DNA from: Phosphoribacter sp044220725 | Lineage (GTDB): Bacteria > Actinomycetota > Actinomycetes > Actinomycetales > Dermatophilaceae | Assembly (NCBI GenBank): GCA_044220725.1 | Contig: JBGAQN010000032.1 | Span: 1-26,496, forward strand | DNA length: 26,496 nt | Direction: 5' to 3' | Shown here: positions 11,086-18,766 of the stretch, one piece after another | Position numbering within the stretch: position 1 is the first letter of the stretch | Layout of the letters: every line of letters begins with the position of its first letter | Notes under the pieces: generated by a model | What the model saw: only the letters and a program-made list of their open reading frames with translations | The model's database searches: none | Told to the model about the DNA's origin: nothing | Program-made: the position numbers and the translations under genes

Positions 11086-11931
11086 ATGGTCGCCGCGCTG
11101 TCCCCGAGCCGAGCCTCAGACTTCAAGCAGTGCCCGCTGCTCTATCGGTTCCGGGTCATTGATCGGCTTCCGTCGCCGCCGTCACCGGCCGCGGCGCGCG
11201 GCACGTTGGTGCACGCAGTGCTGGAGCGGCTGTTCGACCTGCCCGCGGCCGAGCGAACGCCGACCGCCGCGGCGGCGCTGGTCCCGTCGGCGTGGGAGGC
11301 GTTGGTCGCTGACGAGCCTGAGCTGGCCGGTCTGCTCGACGCTGACGACGAGGGTGCGGCCGACGCGTGGTTCGCGCAGGCTGTCGGGTTGCTCGAACGG
11401 TGGTTCACCTTGGAGGACCCGACCCGGCTCGAGCCGGCCGAGCGTGAGCTCTATATCGAAGCCGAGGTCGACGGGCTGACCCTGCGGGGCTATGTCGATC
11501 GCCTCGACGTCGCGCCGGATGGGTCGCTGCGGGTGGTCGACTACAAGACTGGACGGTCGCCGTCCGAATTGTTCGAGCGCTCGTCGCTGTTTCAGATGAA
11601 GTTCTATGCGCTCGTCCTGTGGCGGTTGCGTGGCGTCGTCCCCCGGATGCTGCAACTGGTCTATCTCGGCAACGGCGAGCTGGTCCGTTATGAGCCCGAC
11701 GAGGCCGACCTGTTGGCCACCGAGCGCGGGATCAAGGCGCTGTGGGCTGCCATCGAGCGGGCGGCCGCGACGGGCGACTGGCGACCTCGGGTGTCCCGTT
11801 TGTGCGACTGGTGCGAGCACAAGACGCTCTGTCCCGAATGGGGCGGCACTCCCCCGCCGTTGCCGTCCGACGCTTCCATCCGGGCCTTGGACCCCGCGGT
11901 CGCCGGCCGCGCCGAACCCGCCGACGACTGA
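11086..11931 (+). CDS. RecB-family PD-(D/E)XK exonuclease with iron-sulphur staple
   Basis: A 281-residue nuclease like the C-terminal domain of RecB/AddB (PF12705), without a helicase part. Motif RGTLVHAVLERLF is at about 38-50, and the active site is GYVDRLD (D138) plus VVDYKTG (D152, K154), followed by QMKFYAL. C16 near the N-terminus and C240, C243 and C249 near the C-terminus are spaced as in the AddB 4Fe-4S staple that holds the nuclease domain closed. It resembles M. tuberculosis Rv2119, which also lies close to trmI and mpa; here it is about 7 kb from them. It acts on DNA ends, probably in repair, but its partner is unknown. No terminator is visible before the convergent HAD gene. Confidence 0.92.
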   Translation: MVAALSPSRASDFKQCPLLYRFRVIDRLPSPPSPAAARGTLVHAVLERLFDLPAAERTPTAAAALVPSAWEALVADEPELAGLLDADDEGAADAWFAQAVGLLERWFTLEDPTRLEPAERELYIEAEVDGLTLRGYVDRLDVAPDGSLRVVDYKTGRSPSELFERSSLFQMKFYALVLWRLRGVVPRMLQLVYLGNGELVRYEPDEADLLATERGIKALWAAIERAAATGDWRPRVSRLCDWCEHKTLCPEWGGTPPPLPSDASIRALDPAVAGRAEPADD

Positions 11932-11960
11932 TCGGTATGCCGTCGACCGCCCGTCCACTC

Positions 11961-11988
11961 GGAGGTCGTGGATGGGAGGTCGTGGATG
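11961..11988 (+). repeat. two-copy tandem repeat of a 14-mer
   Basis: GGAGGTCGTGGATG occurs twice in a row without a mismatch, in the gap between the convergent nuclease and HAD genes. It looks like a local slippage duplication; I see no function. Confidence 0.8.
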
Positions 11989-12018
11989 AGCGTGAGGGGG
12001 CGACCCGAGCAGCCCCGC

Positions 12019-12699
12019 TCAGACGCGGGACGGGAGCGCAGCGAAGCCCGGTAGGTCCACCAGATCGGTGGGCGTCACCCCGACCAGAGTCGGGATCTGC
12101 ACCACGCCCGGCAGCCGCGGGACAGCCTTGACGCTTGGCACGACGATGGTTCGGGCGCCAGCCGCGCTCGCAGATCGGGCTCCCGTTTCGGAGTCCTCGA
12201 TCGCGATGCAGTCCGTGGCATCCAGGCCCAACCGCGCCGCTCCCGTCAGGTAAGGCTCGGGATGCGGCTTGCCCTGCGTGACGTCCTCGCCGGACACGAC
12301 GATGTCGAACGAGCCGATGGGCAGCGCCGACGCGAGGGCTTCAGTGATCGGCCGGTAAGACATCGTCACCAGCCCAGTCGGCACCCCCTCCGCGCGCAGT
12401 TCCGCCAGCAGTTCCCGCGCTCCCGGACGCCAGGGGACCTCTGCGCGGATGCGTGCCGAAACGCCCGCCACCAGCCGGTCAACCACGTCCTCGGCCGTCA
12501 GCTCGACGTCGGTGCGCTCCAGGATGTATGCCGCGGAGTCCACTAGGGCGCGACCCACCAGGGCCAGGGCGTCGGCATACGTCCACATGCCGCCGAACGA
12601 CTCGACCAGGGCCTGCTCCTCGGCGAACCAGTAGGGCTCCGAGTCGATCAGCGTTCCGTCCAAGTCCCACAGCACGGCTGCTGGCAGGCGGGCAGACAC
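12019..12699 (-). CDS. HAD-superfamily phosphatase (beta-phosphoglucomutase-like)
   Basis: A 226-residue hydrolase with all four HAD motifs: WDLDGTLIDSEP (nucleophile D12, acid D14), GLVTMSYRP (motif II), GKPHPEPY (motif III lysine) and IEDSETGARSA (motif IV). The cap is helical (subfamily I), as in the phosphoglucomutase/phosphoglycolate phosphatase group; the substrate cannot be read from the sequence. The reading frame runs on upstream, but GTG 12699, seven codons before the first motif, has AAGGA 6 nt ahead and gives the usual family length. The gene is divergent from the PAC2 gene, with about 100 nt between them. Confidence 0.88.
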   Translation of the reverse strand: MSARLPAAVLWDLDGTLIDSEPYWFAEEQALVESFGGMWTYADALALVGRALVDSAAYILERTDVELTAEDVVDRLVAGVSARIRAEVPWRPGARELLAELRAEGVPTGLVTMSYRPITEALASALPIGSFDIVVSGEDVTQGKPHPEPYLTGAARLGLDATDCIAIEDSETGARSASAAGARTIVVPSVKAVPRLPGVVQIPTLVGVTPTDLVDLPGFAALPSRV

Positions 12700-12764
12700 A
12701 AGCGGTCCTTCACCGGTCGAGGGATGAGCGGGGCTGAGTCTAGCGCTGGCCCTAAGGTGGGTGG

Positions 12765-12836
12765 ATGACTGCGACGACCGTCCGCTCCTGCGAGGTGACC
12801 CGTGCCCGACCTGCGCTCCGTTCCGCCGCTGCGTGA
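12765..12836 (+). other. possible leaderless short ORF in front of the PAC2 gene
   Basis: An ATG sits 6 nt after TAAGGT (12753-12758) and opens 23 codons (MTATTVRSCEVTRARPALRS and three alanines), ending inside the PAC2 gene in another frame. The PAC2 ribosome binding site lies inside it, so translation could be coupled. It could equally be chance. Confidence 0.25.
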
Positions 12837-13650
12837 GCCCGTGCTCGTCGCGGCCTTCGAAGGGTGGAACGACGCCGGCGAGGCTGCCTCGGCGGCGATC
12901 TCGCACCTGCTGCAGGTGTGGGATGCCCGGGTCGTCGGGGAACTGGATCCGGAGGACTTCTATGACTTCCAGGTGAACCGCCCCAAGGTGTCACTCGTCG
13001 ACGGGGAACGCCGACTCACCTGGCCGACCACCCGAATCCACGTCTGCACGGACTCCACGGGACCGCGCGACGTCGTCATCGTCGAAGGGATTGAGCCCTC
13101 GATCCGGTGGCGTCACTACGCGGCAGAGTTGGTCGGGATCGCTCAGCAGCTGGGTATCCGCCTGGTCATCACCCTCGGTGCCTATCTGGCCGATGTCCCC
13201 CATACGCGCGCCATCCCTATCAGTGCCAGCTCGGACGACGAATCGGTCCAAGACCGGTTCGGGGCCGAAGCCAGCGAGTACGAGGGTCCGACCGGGATCG
13301 TGGGGATCCTTACCGCGGCCGCTCGCGCCGCGGGCATCGAGACGCTGTCGTGTTGGGCAGCCGTTCCGCACTATGCCGGGGGTCCCCCGTCCCCCAAAGC
13401 CGCATTGGCACTGTTGGCCCGGCTTGAGGAGATCCTCGACGTGTCCATCCCGGCCCGAGCGATTGCCGACGAGGCCAAGGCGTGGGAGCGCGGTGTCGAT
13501 GAGATGGCCGAGAACGACGAGGAGGTGGCCGACTACGTGCAGTCGCTGGAAGAAGTCACCGACACGGCCGAGATGCCCGAGGCCAGCGGTGACGCGATCG
13601 CCCGGGAGTTCGAGCGCTATCTGCGCGGCCACGAGGACGAGCCCTCCTAG
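12802..13650 (+). CDS. PAC2 family protein
   Basis: A 282-residue protein of the PAC2 (proteasome assembly chaperone 2-like) family. It shows LVAAFEGWNDAGEAASAA near the N-terminus, VVIVEGIEPSIRWR, LVITLGAYLADVPHTRAIPI and the closing domain GPTGIVGILTAAARAAGI with SCWAAVPHYAGG. The C-terminal 70 residues are acidic and helical. It is the counterpart of M. tuberculosis Rv2125. Despite the family name, bacterial members are not known to assemble proteasomes; presence near arc in several actinobacteria is suggestive only. GTG 12802 has GAGGTG just upstream. The gene ends 6 nt before the convergent mshC stop. Confidence 0.93.
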   Translation: MPDLRSVPPLREPVLVAAFEGWNDAGEAASAAISHLLQVWDARVVGELDPEDFYDFQVNRPKVSLVDGERRLTWPTTRIHVCTDSTGPRDVVIVEGIEPSIRWRHYAAELVGIAQQLGIRLVITLGAYLADVPHTRAIPISASSDDESVQDRFGAEASEYEGPTGIVGILTAAARAAGIETLSCWAAVPHYAGGPPSPKAALALLARLEEILDVSIPARAIADEAKAWERGVDEMAENDEEVADYVQSLEEVTDTAEMPEASGDAIAREFERYLRGHEDEPS

Positions 13651-13656
13651 CTGGCG

Positions 13657-14913
13657 CTAGACGCGGATGCCGAGGATTCGGTCGATGGCCCGCGCCACCA
13701 GACCGGGCGCCCCCAGGTCGGACCCACTGTGTTCCAACGCCCGCGAGGCCCACGCGTCGACGACGGCCAGTGCCCCCGGCGTGTCGAGATCGTCCGCCAC
13801 GCGCTCCCGTATGCCGGCCAGCACCCCCTCGGCCGACGGGCCCCCATTGCCGGACAAGGCGGTTCGCCAGCTGGCCAGGCGCTGTTGGGCCCGGTGCAGG
13901 TCGGCGTCAGCCCACTCCCAGTCGGTCCGGTAATGGCGCGCCAACAACGCCAGACGGATCGCCATCGGGTCGACCCCGTCAGCCCGCAACGCCGACACCA
14001 GCACGAGGTTGCCCTTGGACTTGCTCATCTTCTCGCCCTGGAAGGCCACCATCGCTTGGTGCACGAACACCTCGGCAAACGGTCGCGTCCCGGTCAGCGC
14101 GCAGCCTTGGACCGCGCTCATCTCATGGTGCGGGAAGACCAGGTCCGAGCCGCCGCCTTGGACGGTGAACGGCATACCGAGATAGCGGACGGCCAGTGCA
14201 GTGCACTCGATGTGCCACCCCGGACGCCCCGGACCCAACGACGCGCCGTCCCAGGACGGTTCCTCGTCCCGCTCAGCCCGCCACAGCAGCGGGTCGAGCG
14301 GGTCGCGCTTGCCCTCCCGTTCGGGGTCACCGCCGCGCTCGGCGAAGAGGGTCAGCATCTGCGCCCGGGTAAGCCCCGACAGGTCACCGAACCCGGGACG
14401 CTGGGCAATATCGAGATAAACGTCCGCGCCCGCATGGTCCGACGCGTCCGGCGCGGTCACGGCATACGCCATCCCGTTGGCCAGCAACGCCTCGACGTCA
14501 GCCACGATGAGGTCGATGCTCTCTGTCACGCCCAAGTAGTGGTCCGGCGCGACGACCCCCAAGGCCGTCATGTCCTCGCGGAACAGCGCCGTTTCCCGAT
14601 CGGCCAGATGCACCCAGTCGACCCCGTCCCGCACCGCTCGCGCCAACAGCGGGTCATCGACGTCGGTGACGTTCTGCACGTAGCGGACCTCGTGCCCGGC
14701 ATCGCGCAGCGCCCGGCCCAGGACGTCGAAGGTGACATACGTGGCTGCGTGGCCCAAATGCGTGGCGTCATAGGGCGTGATCCCACAGACATACAGGCCG
14801 GCCACCGGCCCCGGGTTGAGAGTCACCAGCTCGCCGCGACCGGTGTCATGGACCCGAACAGACGGCCCGCGGCCGGGAACGTCGGGGATGAAGGGTGAGG
14901 GCCAGGAGCGCAC
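13657..14913 (-). CDS. mshC: cysteine-GlcN-Ins ligase, mycothiol biosynthesis
   Basis: Joins L-cysteine to 1D-myo-inositol 2-amino-2-deoxyglucopyranoside with ATP, the third step of mycothiol synthesis. The 418-residue protein is of the class I cysteinyl-tRNA synthetase type. It has the zinc cysteine in LYVCGITPYDATHLGHA (C43; HLGH is the HIGH motif, about 52-55), further zinc ligands in GWHIECTA and FPHHEMS, and GEKMSKSKGN as the KMSKS loop. It lacks the anticodon-binding C-terminus of true CysS, and the start MRSWPSPFIPDVPGRGP is typical of MshC. GTG 14913 is 6 nt after TAGGCT. It is last in the minus-strand cluster after the SCO1664 gene, but the box suggests its own promoter. Confidence 0.96.
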   Translation of the reverse strand: MRSWPSPFIPDVPGRGPSVRVHDTGRGELVTLNPGPVAGLYVCGITPYDATHLGHAATYVTFDVLGRALRDAGHEVRYVQNVTDVDDPLLARAVRDGVDWVHLADRETALFREDMTALGVVAPDHYLGVTESIDLIVADVEALLANGMAYAVTAPDASDHAGADVYLDIAQRPGFGDLSGLTRAQMLTLFAERGGDPEREGKRDPLDPLLWRAERDEEPSWDGASLGPGRPGWHIECTALAVRYLGMPFTVQGGGSDLVFPHHEMSAVQGCALTGTRPFAEVFVHQAMVAFQGEKMSKSKGNLVLVSALRADGVDPMAIRLALLARHYRTDWEWADADLHRAQQRLASWRTALSGNGGPSAEGVLAGIRERVADDLDTPGALAVVDAWASRALEHSGSDLGAPGLVARAIDRILGIRV

Positions 14914-14919
14914 CGCCTG

Positions 14920-14925
14920 AGCCTA
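14920..14925 (-). promoter_or_regulatory. predicted -10 box for mshC
   Basis: The minus strand reads TAGGCT, 6 nt before GTG 14913. It lies in the 28-nt gap after the SCO1664 family gene. Confidence 0.45.
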
Positions 14926-14941
14926 ATCGCTGCCGGTCACC

Positions 14942-15781
14942 TCACAGCGCAGGCCACGGAATCGAGGGCCAGCGCCCACCAGGCCGCGGGTGTATGCCGC
15001 CCACCGCTAGCCGTCGGACGCGGACTCCTAGCGCGGCGAGGTCCACTGCGGGCAACAGCGCAGCGAGGGCGCCGGTGAGAGGGTGCTGCGGGTCGCCCAA
15101 CTGGTCAGCCAGGGCTGCGAGCCGCTCGACGTCGCCACCCCGCAAGGGCTGTCCGGCCCAGCCCCAAAGCACTGTTCTCAACTTCGGGTCGGAGTGGAAG
15201 GTCAACCCGTGGTCGAACCCCCACAACGTCCCACGCACGTCCCGCACCAAGTGCGACCCTTTGCGATCGGAGTTGTTGAGGACCGCATCGAGCACGGCCG
15301 CATCGCGCAGATCGGACGAATCCTCGTGAATGACCGTCACCTCGGTCCCGTCAGGCAGTTGGCCGTCCACAACGCTCAGCCACCCCAGCGGAACCTGCCC
15401 CATGGGCACCACGCGCACCGGCCCGTCGACAGCCTCAGCCGCGAACGGATCCCCGATCCACAGTTGGACCGACCCGACCCCCAGCGGCCCGTCGCGCAAC
15501 ACGGTGGGTGGGACGACGGCATACCCGGTGGCCTCGGCGACCAGCGCGGAGGCGACCTCACGTCCGGCCAGGGTGCCCTCCGGGAAGTCCCACAGCGGCC
15601 GCTCCCCCTTGACCGGCTTGTAGATGGCGCGCAACGGGCCACGGCCCCCTGTGCCTTCGCCGACATCGACAAGCAGGGCGACGTTCGAAGCGTCGACGAT
15701 CCGCCCGACCACCGTCAGGGTGCCGACCCGCAACACCTCGTCGACCGCTGCACGTTCCTCGATCGTGATCGGACCGTTCAC
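14942..15781 (-). CDS. SCO1664 family protein (kinase-like fold)
   Basis: A 279-residue protein of the TIGR03843/SCO1664 family, related to phosphatidylinositol 3/4-kinase folds. Key blocks are AIYKPVKGERPLWDFPEGTLAGREVAS (nucleotide-binding strand and lysine), VLNNSDRKGSHLV (the D-x-x-x-x-N type catalytic loop) and LWGFDHGLTFH (the metal-binding Asp). It corresponds to Rv2133c, which also lies next to mshC and the DUF3090 gene in M. tuberculosis. The substrate is not known. GTG 15781 is used, 13 nt after the DUF3090 stop; no good ribosome binding site is visible, so coupling to the upstream gene is likely. Confidence 0.88.
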   Translation of the reverse strand: MNGPITIEERAAVDEVLRVGTLTVVGRIVDASNVALLVDVGEGTGGRGPLRAIYKPVKGERPLWDFPEGTLAGREVASALVAEATGYAVVPPTVLRDGPLGVGSVQLWIGDPFAAEAVDGPVRVVPMGQVPLGWLSVVDGQLPDGTEVTVIHEDSSDLRDAAVLDAVLNNSDRKGSHLVRDVRGTLWGFDHGLTFHSDPKLRTVLWGWAGQPLRGGDVERLAALADQLGDPQHPLTGALAALLPAVDLAALGVRVRRLAVGGIHPRPGGRWPSIPWPAL

Positions 15782-15794
15782 CGTCAGGCCGAGC

Positions 15795-16346
15795 TCAGCG
15801 CCGGTAGCCGTTGGCCCGCGGGCACACGTGGCCCGTCGGATCCAGCGGCCCCCCGCAGAATGGGCATGGCGGACGACCAGCGGAGATCAGCGCGCGGGCC
15901 CGCCGAGCGAATGCACGTGCCTGGGCCGGCGGCATCGTGACCCGGACGGCCCCCAGCGGCGGCACCTCCCCGCCCTCGCCCTCAGCATCGTCGTCCTCAG
16001 CGCCGGGAGTTGGTTCGGCGTCCCGCAACGCCTCGATCAAGACCACCCCGCGCTCCGGGTCCCAGCCCAGCGACAGGGTGGTGACACGGAACTCGTCCTC
16101 GATGGGGGTGTCCAGGGGTGCATCGTCGCTGTATGCCGTCGCCGCCGCATCGCTGCCCGCCGCCCCGGCCCGCTCGTCCAGGACGTCGAGCAACCGGTCG
16201 GCGAGGATCCCCAGCTGCTCCTTCTCGCACGACACGCTGACCAGTCGGCGCCCGGAGCGGGCCTGGAGGAAGAAGGTTCGCTGCCCGGGAGGCCCCACCG
16301 TGCCCGCGACGAACCGCTCCGGCGGGTCGAACTCGAAGACCGACAT
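15795..16346 (-). CDS. DUF3090 family protein with zinc ribbon
   Basis: A 183-residue actinobacterial protein (TIGR03847/DUF3090; Rv2134c-like). It begins FEFDPPERFVAGTVGPPGQRTFFLQA, continues with SVSCEKEQLGILADRL, and ends with PPCPFCGGPLDPTGHVCPRANGY, where three cysteines and a histidine suggest a zinc ribbon. An acidic insert (EDDDAEGEGGE) lies in the middle. The function is unknown. It is normally next to the SCO1664 gene and a histidine phosphatase; here a toxin-antitoxin pair separates it from the phosphatase. ATG 16346 follows TAGGGT by 7 nt. Confidence 0.93.
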   Translation of the reverse strand: MSVFEFDPPERFVAGTVGPPGQRTFFLQARSGRRLVSVSCEKEQLGILADRLLDVLDERAGAAGSDAAATAYSDDAPLDTPIEDEFRVTTLSLGWDPERGVVLIEALRDAEPTPGAEDDDAEGEGGEVPPLGAVRVTMPPAQARAFARRARALISAGRPPCPFCGGPLDPTGHVCPRANGYRR

Positions 16347-16353
16347 GATCGAA

Positions 16354-16359
16354 ACCCTA
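16354..16359 (-). promoter_or_regulatory. predicted -10 box for the DUF3090 gene
   Basis: The minus strand reads TAGGGT, 7 nt before ATG 16346. It lies in the 42-nt gap after the mazF-type gene, so DUF3090 need not depend on the toxin promoter. Confidence 0.4.
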
Positions 16360-16388
16360 ACCGCTCCCCCGACCCCCTGCCGCGAGCA

Positions 16389-16703
16389 TCACCCCAGATC
16401 GAGCACGAGCTTGAGCGCTGCCTCGAGTGCCCCGAGATCCGTGCGGGAGAGCTGCCCGACGAGGGGACCCAGGCGGGACGGATCAACAGCGGCGATCTGC
16501 TCGGTGAGGATGAGTGCGCGTTCCTCTCCGATGAGCACGGAAGGGCGAAAGCGGGCCGGGCGGGCTCCGGTCGAGGTGGGGGCCACGATCCAGGTGGACA
16601 GCGGAAGGAGATCTGACTGGACAACGACAGCGAAGCGCTGCCCCCGTTGCTCAGCGCCCCGGGTGTCCCGGGGCGCTTTGAGGACGTGGACGTCACCACG
16701 CAC
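16389..16703 (-). CDS. mazF: MazF-type endoribonuclease toxin
   Basis: A 104-residue protein of the PemK/MazF family, which cleaves single-stranded RNA at short motifs. It has the family N-terminus VRGDVHVLKAPRDTRG (catalytic Arg region), EQRGQRFAVVVQSD, STWIVAPTSTGA (the conserved T/S) and ILTEQIAAVDPSRLG. It is full length and intact. GTG 16703 overlaps the end of the antitoxin gene by 11 nt, the usual coupled arrangement. The C-terminus resembles mycobacterial MazF9-like toxins. The pair sits inside an otherwise conserved operon. Confidence 0.92.
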   Translation of the reverse strand: MRGDVHVLKAPRDTRGAEQRGQRFAVVVQSDLLPLSTWIVAPTSTGARPARFRPSVLIGEERALILTEQIAAVDPSRLGPLVGQLSRTDLGALEAALKLVLDLG

Positions 16704-16923
16704 GGAGGGACTCCATCTCGGACAACACCGCTCGTGCCTCTGCGAGATCGACGGGATCGCTCGCCACCGCCAAGGCTTCCGCGCGGATGGACTGCTCCTC
16801 ACGGAGCCGATGGGCCGTGAGGATCGCTCGACGGATCGCCTCCGAGCGGTCGATGGTGTCTCCCATCAGTGCTTCGAGAGCTGACTCCACCGCAGCATCA
16901 GCGCGGAACGTAATCGTGGACAC
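16693..16923 (-). CDS. ribbon-helix-helix antitoxin of the MazF pair
   Basis: A 76-residue protein. VSTITFRADAAVESALEAL and DRSEAIRRAILTAHR form the strand-helix-helix of a CopG/RHH DNA-binding domain; the C-terminal 35 residues (RAEALAVASDPVDLAEARAV and on) are the flexible part that should wrap the toxin. It comes before the toxin and overlaps it. GTG 16923 is 7 nt after a TACGAT box and just downstream of an inverted repeat. The length and domain match MazE partners of actinobacterial MazF toxins. Confidence 0.88.
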   Translation of the reverse strand: MSTITFRADAAVESALEALMGDTIDRSEAIRRAILTAHRLREEQSIRAEALAVASDPVDLAEARAVLSEMESLRAW

Positions 16924-16930
16924 GCCACAG

Positions 16931-16952
16931 ATCGTATTACAGCGTGTCTTAC
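16931..16952 (-). promoter_or_regulatory. predicted promoter and operator of the MazEF-type pair
   Basis: On the minus strand GTAAGACA-CGC-TGTAATAC is an imperfect inverted repeat (6 of 8 positions) at 16934-16952, overlapping a TACGAT -10 box (16931-16936) that is 7 nt before GTG 16923. This is where an RHH antitoxin would be expected to repress its own operon. It overlaps the last codons of the histidine phosphatase gene. Confidence 0.45.
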
Positions 16953-17692
16953 GCAGCAGAGCCCGCGCCGCCGCCAACCGCCGCATCCCCGGACGCTTGC
17001 TGGTCAGCGGCCGGCGCCGCTGGCTTCGGCACCAGTCCCGCCATCGAGCCCCCGACATCGTTGGTCCGCACGACGAACGGCCGACTGTTCGTATAGCGCA
17101 CCACCGACACCGACGCCGGATCGACGACGATCCGCTGGAACAGATCCAGGTGCGTCCCGGCCGCGTCGGCCAGGATCGCCTTGATGACATCCCCGTGCGA
17201 CACCGCCACCCACACCGCCTCGGCCCCATGCTCAAGCGCGACGGCTGCGTCGACTTCCCGGATGACGGCCACCGCTCGGGCGGCCATCGCCGCGATCGAC
17301 TCACCCGGCATACCGGCCGTCTCCCCTTCGCCGTCGGGGAAGGTGGCGGCCGACGGGTGGTCCTGGACGACCCGCCAGAGTGGCTCCTTCGCGAGGTCGC
17401 CGAGCGGCCGCCCGGTCCACGCGCCGTAGCGGCACTCCCCCAGCCGATCATCGACCTCGATCCGTATGCCGCCCACCCCAGCAACCAGGCGTTCTGCCGT
17501 CTCGACGCAGCGAGGCAACGGCGAGGACACGACCCGCGCGGGGACCACACCGGCCTCGGCCAGGCGCCGACCCACGCTGTCTGCTTGGTCACGGCCCACC
17601 TCGTCCAGGTTGACGTTGGGCAACCAACCGGCCAGCACGCCAGAGGCATTGGCAGTGGTTCGGCCATGACGGACGAGCAGGACAGTCGGCAC
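16949..17692 (-). CDS. histidine phosphatase family protein (Rv2135c/MSMEG_4193-like)
   Basis: A 247-residue phosphoglycerate-mutase-fold phosphatase. The phospho-acceptor motif LLVRHGRTTANASG is at the N-terminus, SSPLPRCVETAERL carries the second Arg, and AVSHGDVIKAILAD the second catalytic His. The C-terminus is a Pro/Ala-rich tail. It matches the TIGR03848 group, which is encoded beside DUF3090 and SCO1664 genes. The substrate is unknown. GTG 17692 lies 6 nt after TACGGT, and no residues before it belong to the fold. The next gene on this strand is the RHH antitoxin, 25 nt away. Confidence 0.92.
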   Translation of the reverse strand: MPTVLLVRHGRTTANASGVLAGWLPNVNLDEVGRDQADSVGRRLAEAGVVPARVVSSPLPRCVETAERLVAGVGGIRIEVDDRLGECRYGAWTGRPLGDLAKEPLWRVVQDHPSAATFPDGEGETAGMPGESIAAMAARAVAVIREVDAAVALEHGAEAVWVAVSHGDVIKAILADAAGTHLDLFQRIVVDPASVSVVRYTNSRPFVVRTNDVGGSMAGLVPKPAAPAADQQASGDAAVGGGAGSAA

Positions 17693-17698
17693 CTGGCC

Positions 17699-17704
17699 AC
17701 CGTA
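17699..17704 (-). promoter_or_regulatory. predicted -10 box for the histidine phosphatase gene
   Basis: The minus strand reads TACGGT, 6 nt before GTG 17692. It lies in the 55-nt gap shared with corA, which also contains the small hairpin GCCGCC-TCA-GGCGGC at 17722-17736. Confidence 0.45.
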
Positions 17705-17747
17705 TCGGCATGTCCTGTTACGCCGCCTCAGGCGGCTGTGGGAGATT

Positions 17748-18755
17748 GTGCGAGTGATTGTCGACCAGGCCATGTATGTCGATGGGATCCGCCTTGCGGT
17801 GGCCGATCTCAGCGACGAGTTGGCCGCGCTGCGCGCGAGCGCGTCCGGATTCCTGTGGATCGGGCTCAAAGACCCGACCGACGAGGAGTTCGAGCTGGTC
17901 AACGCCGAGCTCGGTCTGCACCCGTTAGCCGTCGAGGACGCCGTCATGGGCAACCAGCGGGCCAAGATCGACGCCTACGAGGGCAGCCTCTTGGCCGTGC
18001 TCAAGACCCTGCGCTATGTCGAGCGCACCTCGGACATCGAGACCGGCGAGGTGATGATCTTCGTCGGCGACCGGTTCGTCGTCACGGTCCGCCGTGGTGA
18101 GGCCAACCCGCTCGACCACGTGCGCCGCCGCTTGGAGTCCGACCCCGCCCAGCTGCGCCTAGGCCCCCTCGCCGTCCTGCACGCGGTCATGGACAGCGTC
18201 GTGGACAACTACGAGGTCATCGACCGTTACATCGCCGAGGACCTCACCGAGATCGAGCACCAGGTGTTCGGGGAGCACACCGACCTGGACTCCAGCGCGA
18301 TCTATCGACTCAAGCGTGAGGTGCTTGAGTTCCGCCGGGCGGCGTTCCCGCTCGCCGAGGCGCTGCGGCGCTTCCCGTTCCTCAACTATGTCGGCAAGGG
18401 TGAGAAGAAGGTCCTGCCCTTCTTCCGCGACGTCGAGGACCACCTGGCCCGCACCAATGACCACGTCGAGTCCTACGACCGGCTGCTCTCCGAAATTCTC
18501 AGCGCGCACCTCACGAAGGTGACCGTCCAGCAGAACGCCGACATGCGGCGTATCTCGGCGTGGGTCGCGATGGCGGCCGTCCCGACGATGATCGCCGGCG
18601 TCTACGGCATGAACTTCAAGTTCCTGCCGGAGTTGGAGGCGTCGGTCAACATCGGGGGCAACGAGTTCTACTGGGGCTACTTCGCTGTTGTCGCCTTGAT
18701 GTTTGCCGTGAGTGGGAGCCTGTTCGTCTTCTTCCGCAAGCACGACTGGCTCTGA
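17748..18755 (+). CDS. corA: magnesium/cobalt transporter CorA
   Basis: A 335-residue CorA-family channel (2-TM-GxN). The cytosolic N-terminal domain runs from WIGLKDPTDEEFE through HPLAVEDAVMG and the long stalk helix. Two membrane segments lie at the end (ISAWVAMAAVPTMIAGVYGM and GYFAVVALMFAVSGSLFVFF), with the signature YGMNFKFLPE between them and a positively charged C-terminus. GMN is intact, so Mg2+ uptake is expected. GTG 17748 is used; GTG 17754 is also possible and has GGGAG at a better distance. It is divergent from the phosphatase gene and convergent with uppP, with only 11 nt between the stops. Confidence 0.94.
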   Translation: MRVIVDQAMYVDGIRLAVADLSDELAALRASASGFLWIGLKDPTDEEFELVNAELGLHPLAVEDAVMGNQRAKIDAYEGSLLAVLKTLRYVERTSDIETGEVMIFVGDRFVVTVRRGEANPLDHVRRRLESDPAQLRLGPLAVLHAVMDSVVDNYEVIDRYIAEDLTEIEHQVFGEHTDLDSSAIYRLKREVLEFRRAAFPLAEALRRFPFLNYVGKGEKKVLPFFRDVEDHLARTNDHVESYDRLLSEILSAHLTKVTVQQNADMRRISAWVAMAAVPTMIAGVYGMNFKFLPELEASVNIGGNEFYWGYFAVVALMFAVSGSLFVFFRKHDWL

Positions 18756-18766
18756 ACAGCTCCGGC

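Noticed and set aside
13729..14898. 389-codon open frame antisense to mshC
   Set aside because: No recognisable motif, composition of a shadow frame, and fully covered by mshC with all its catalytic motifs.
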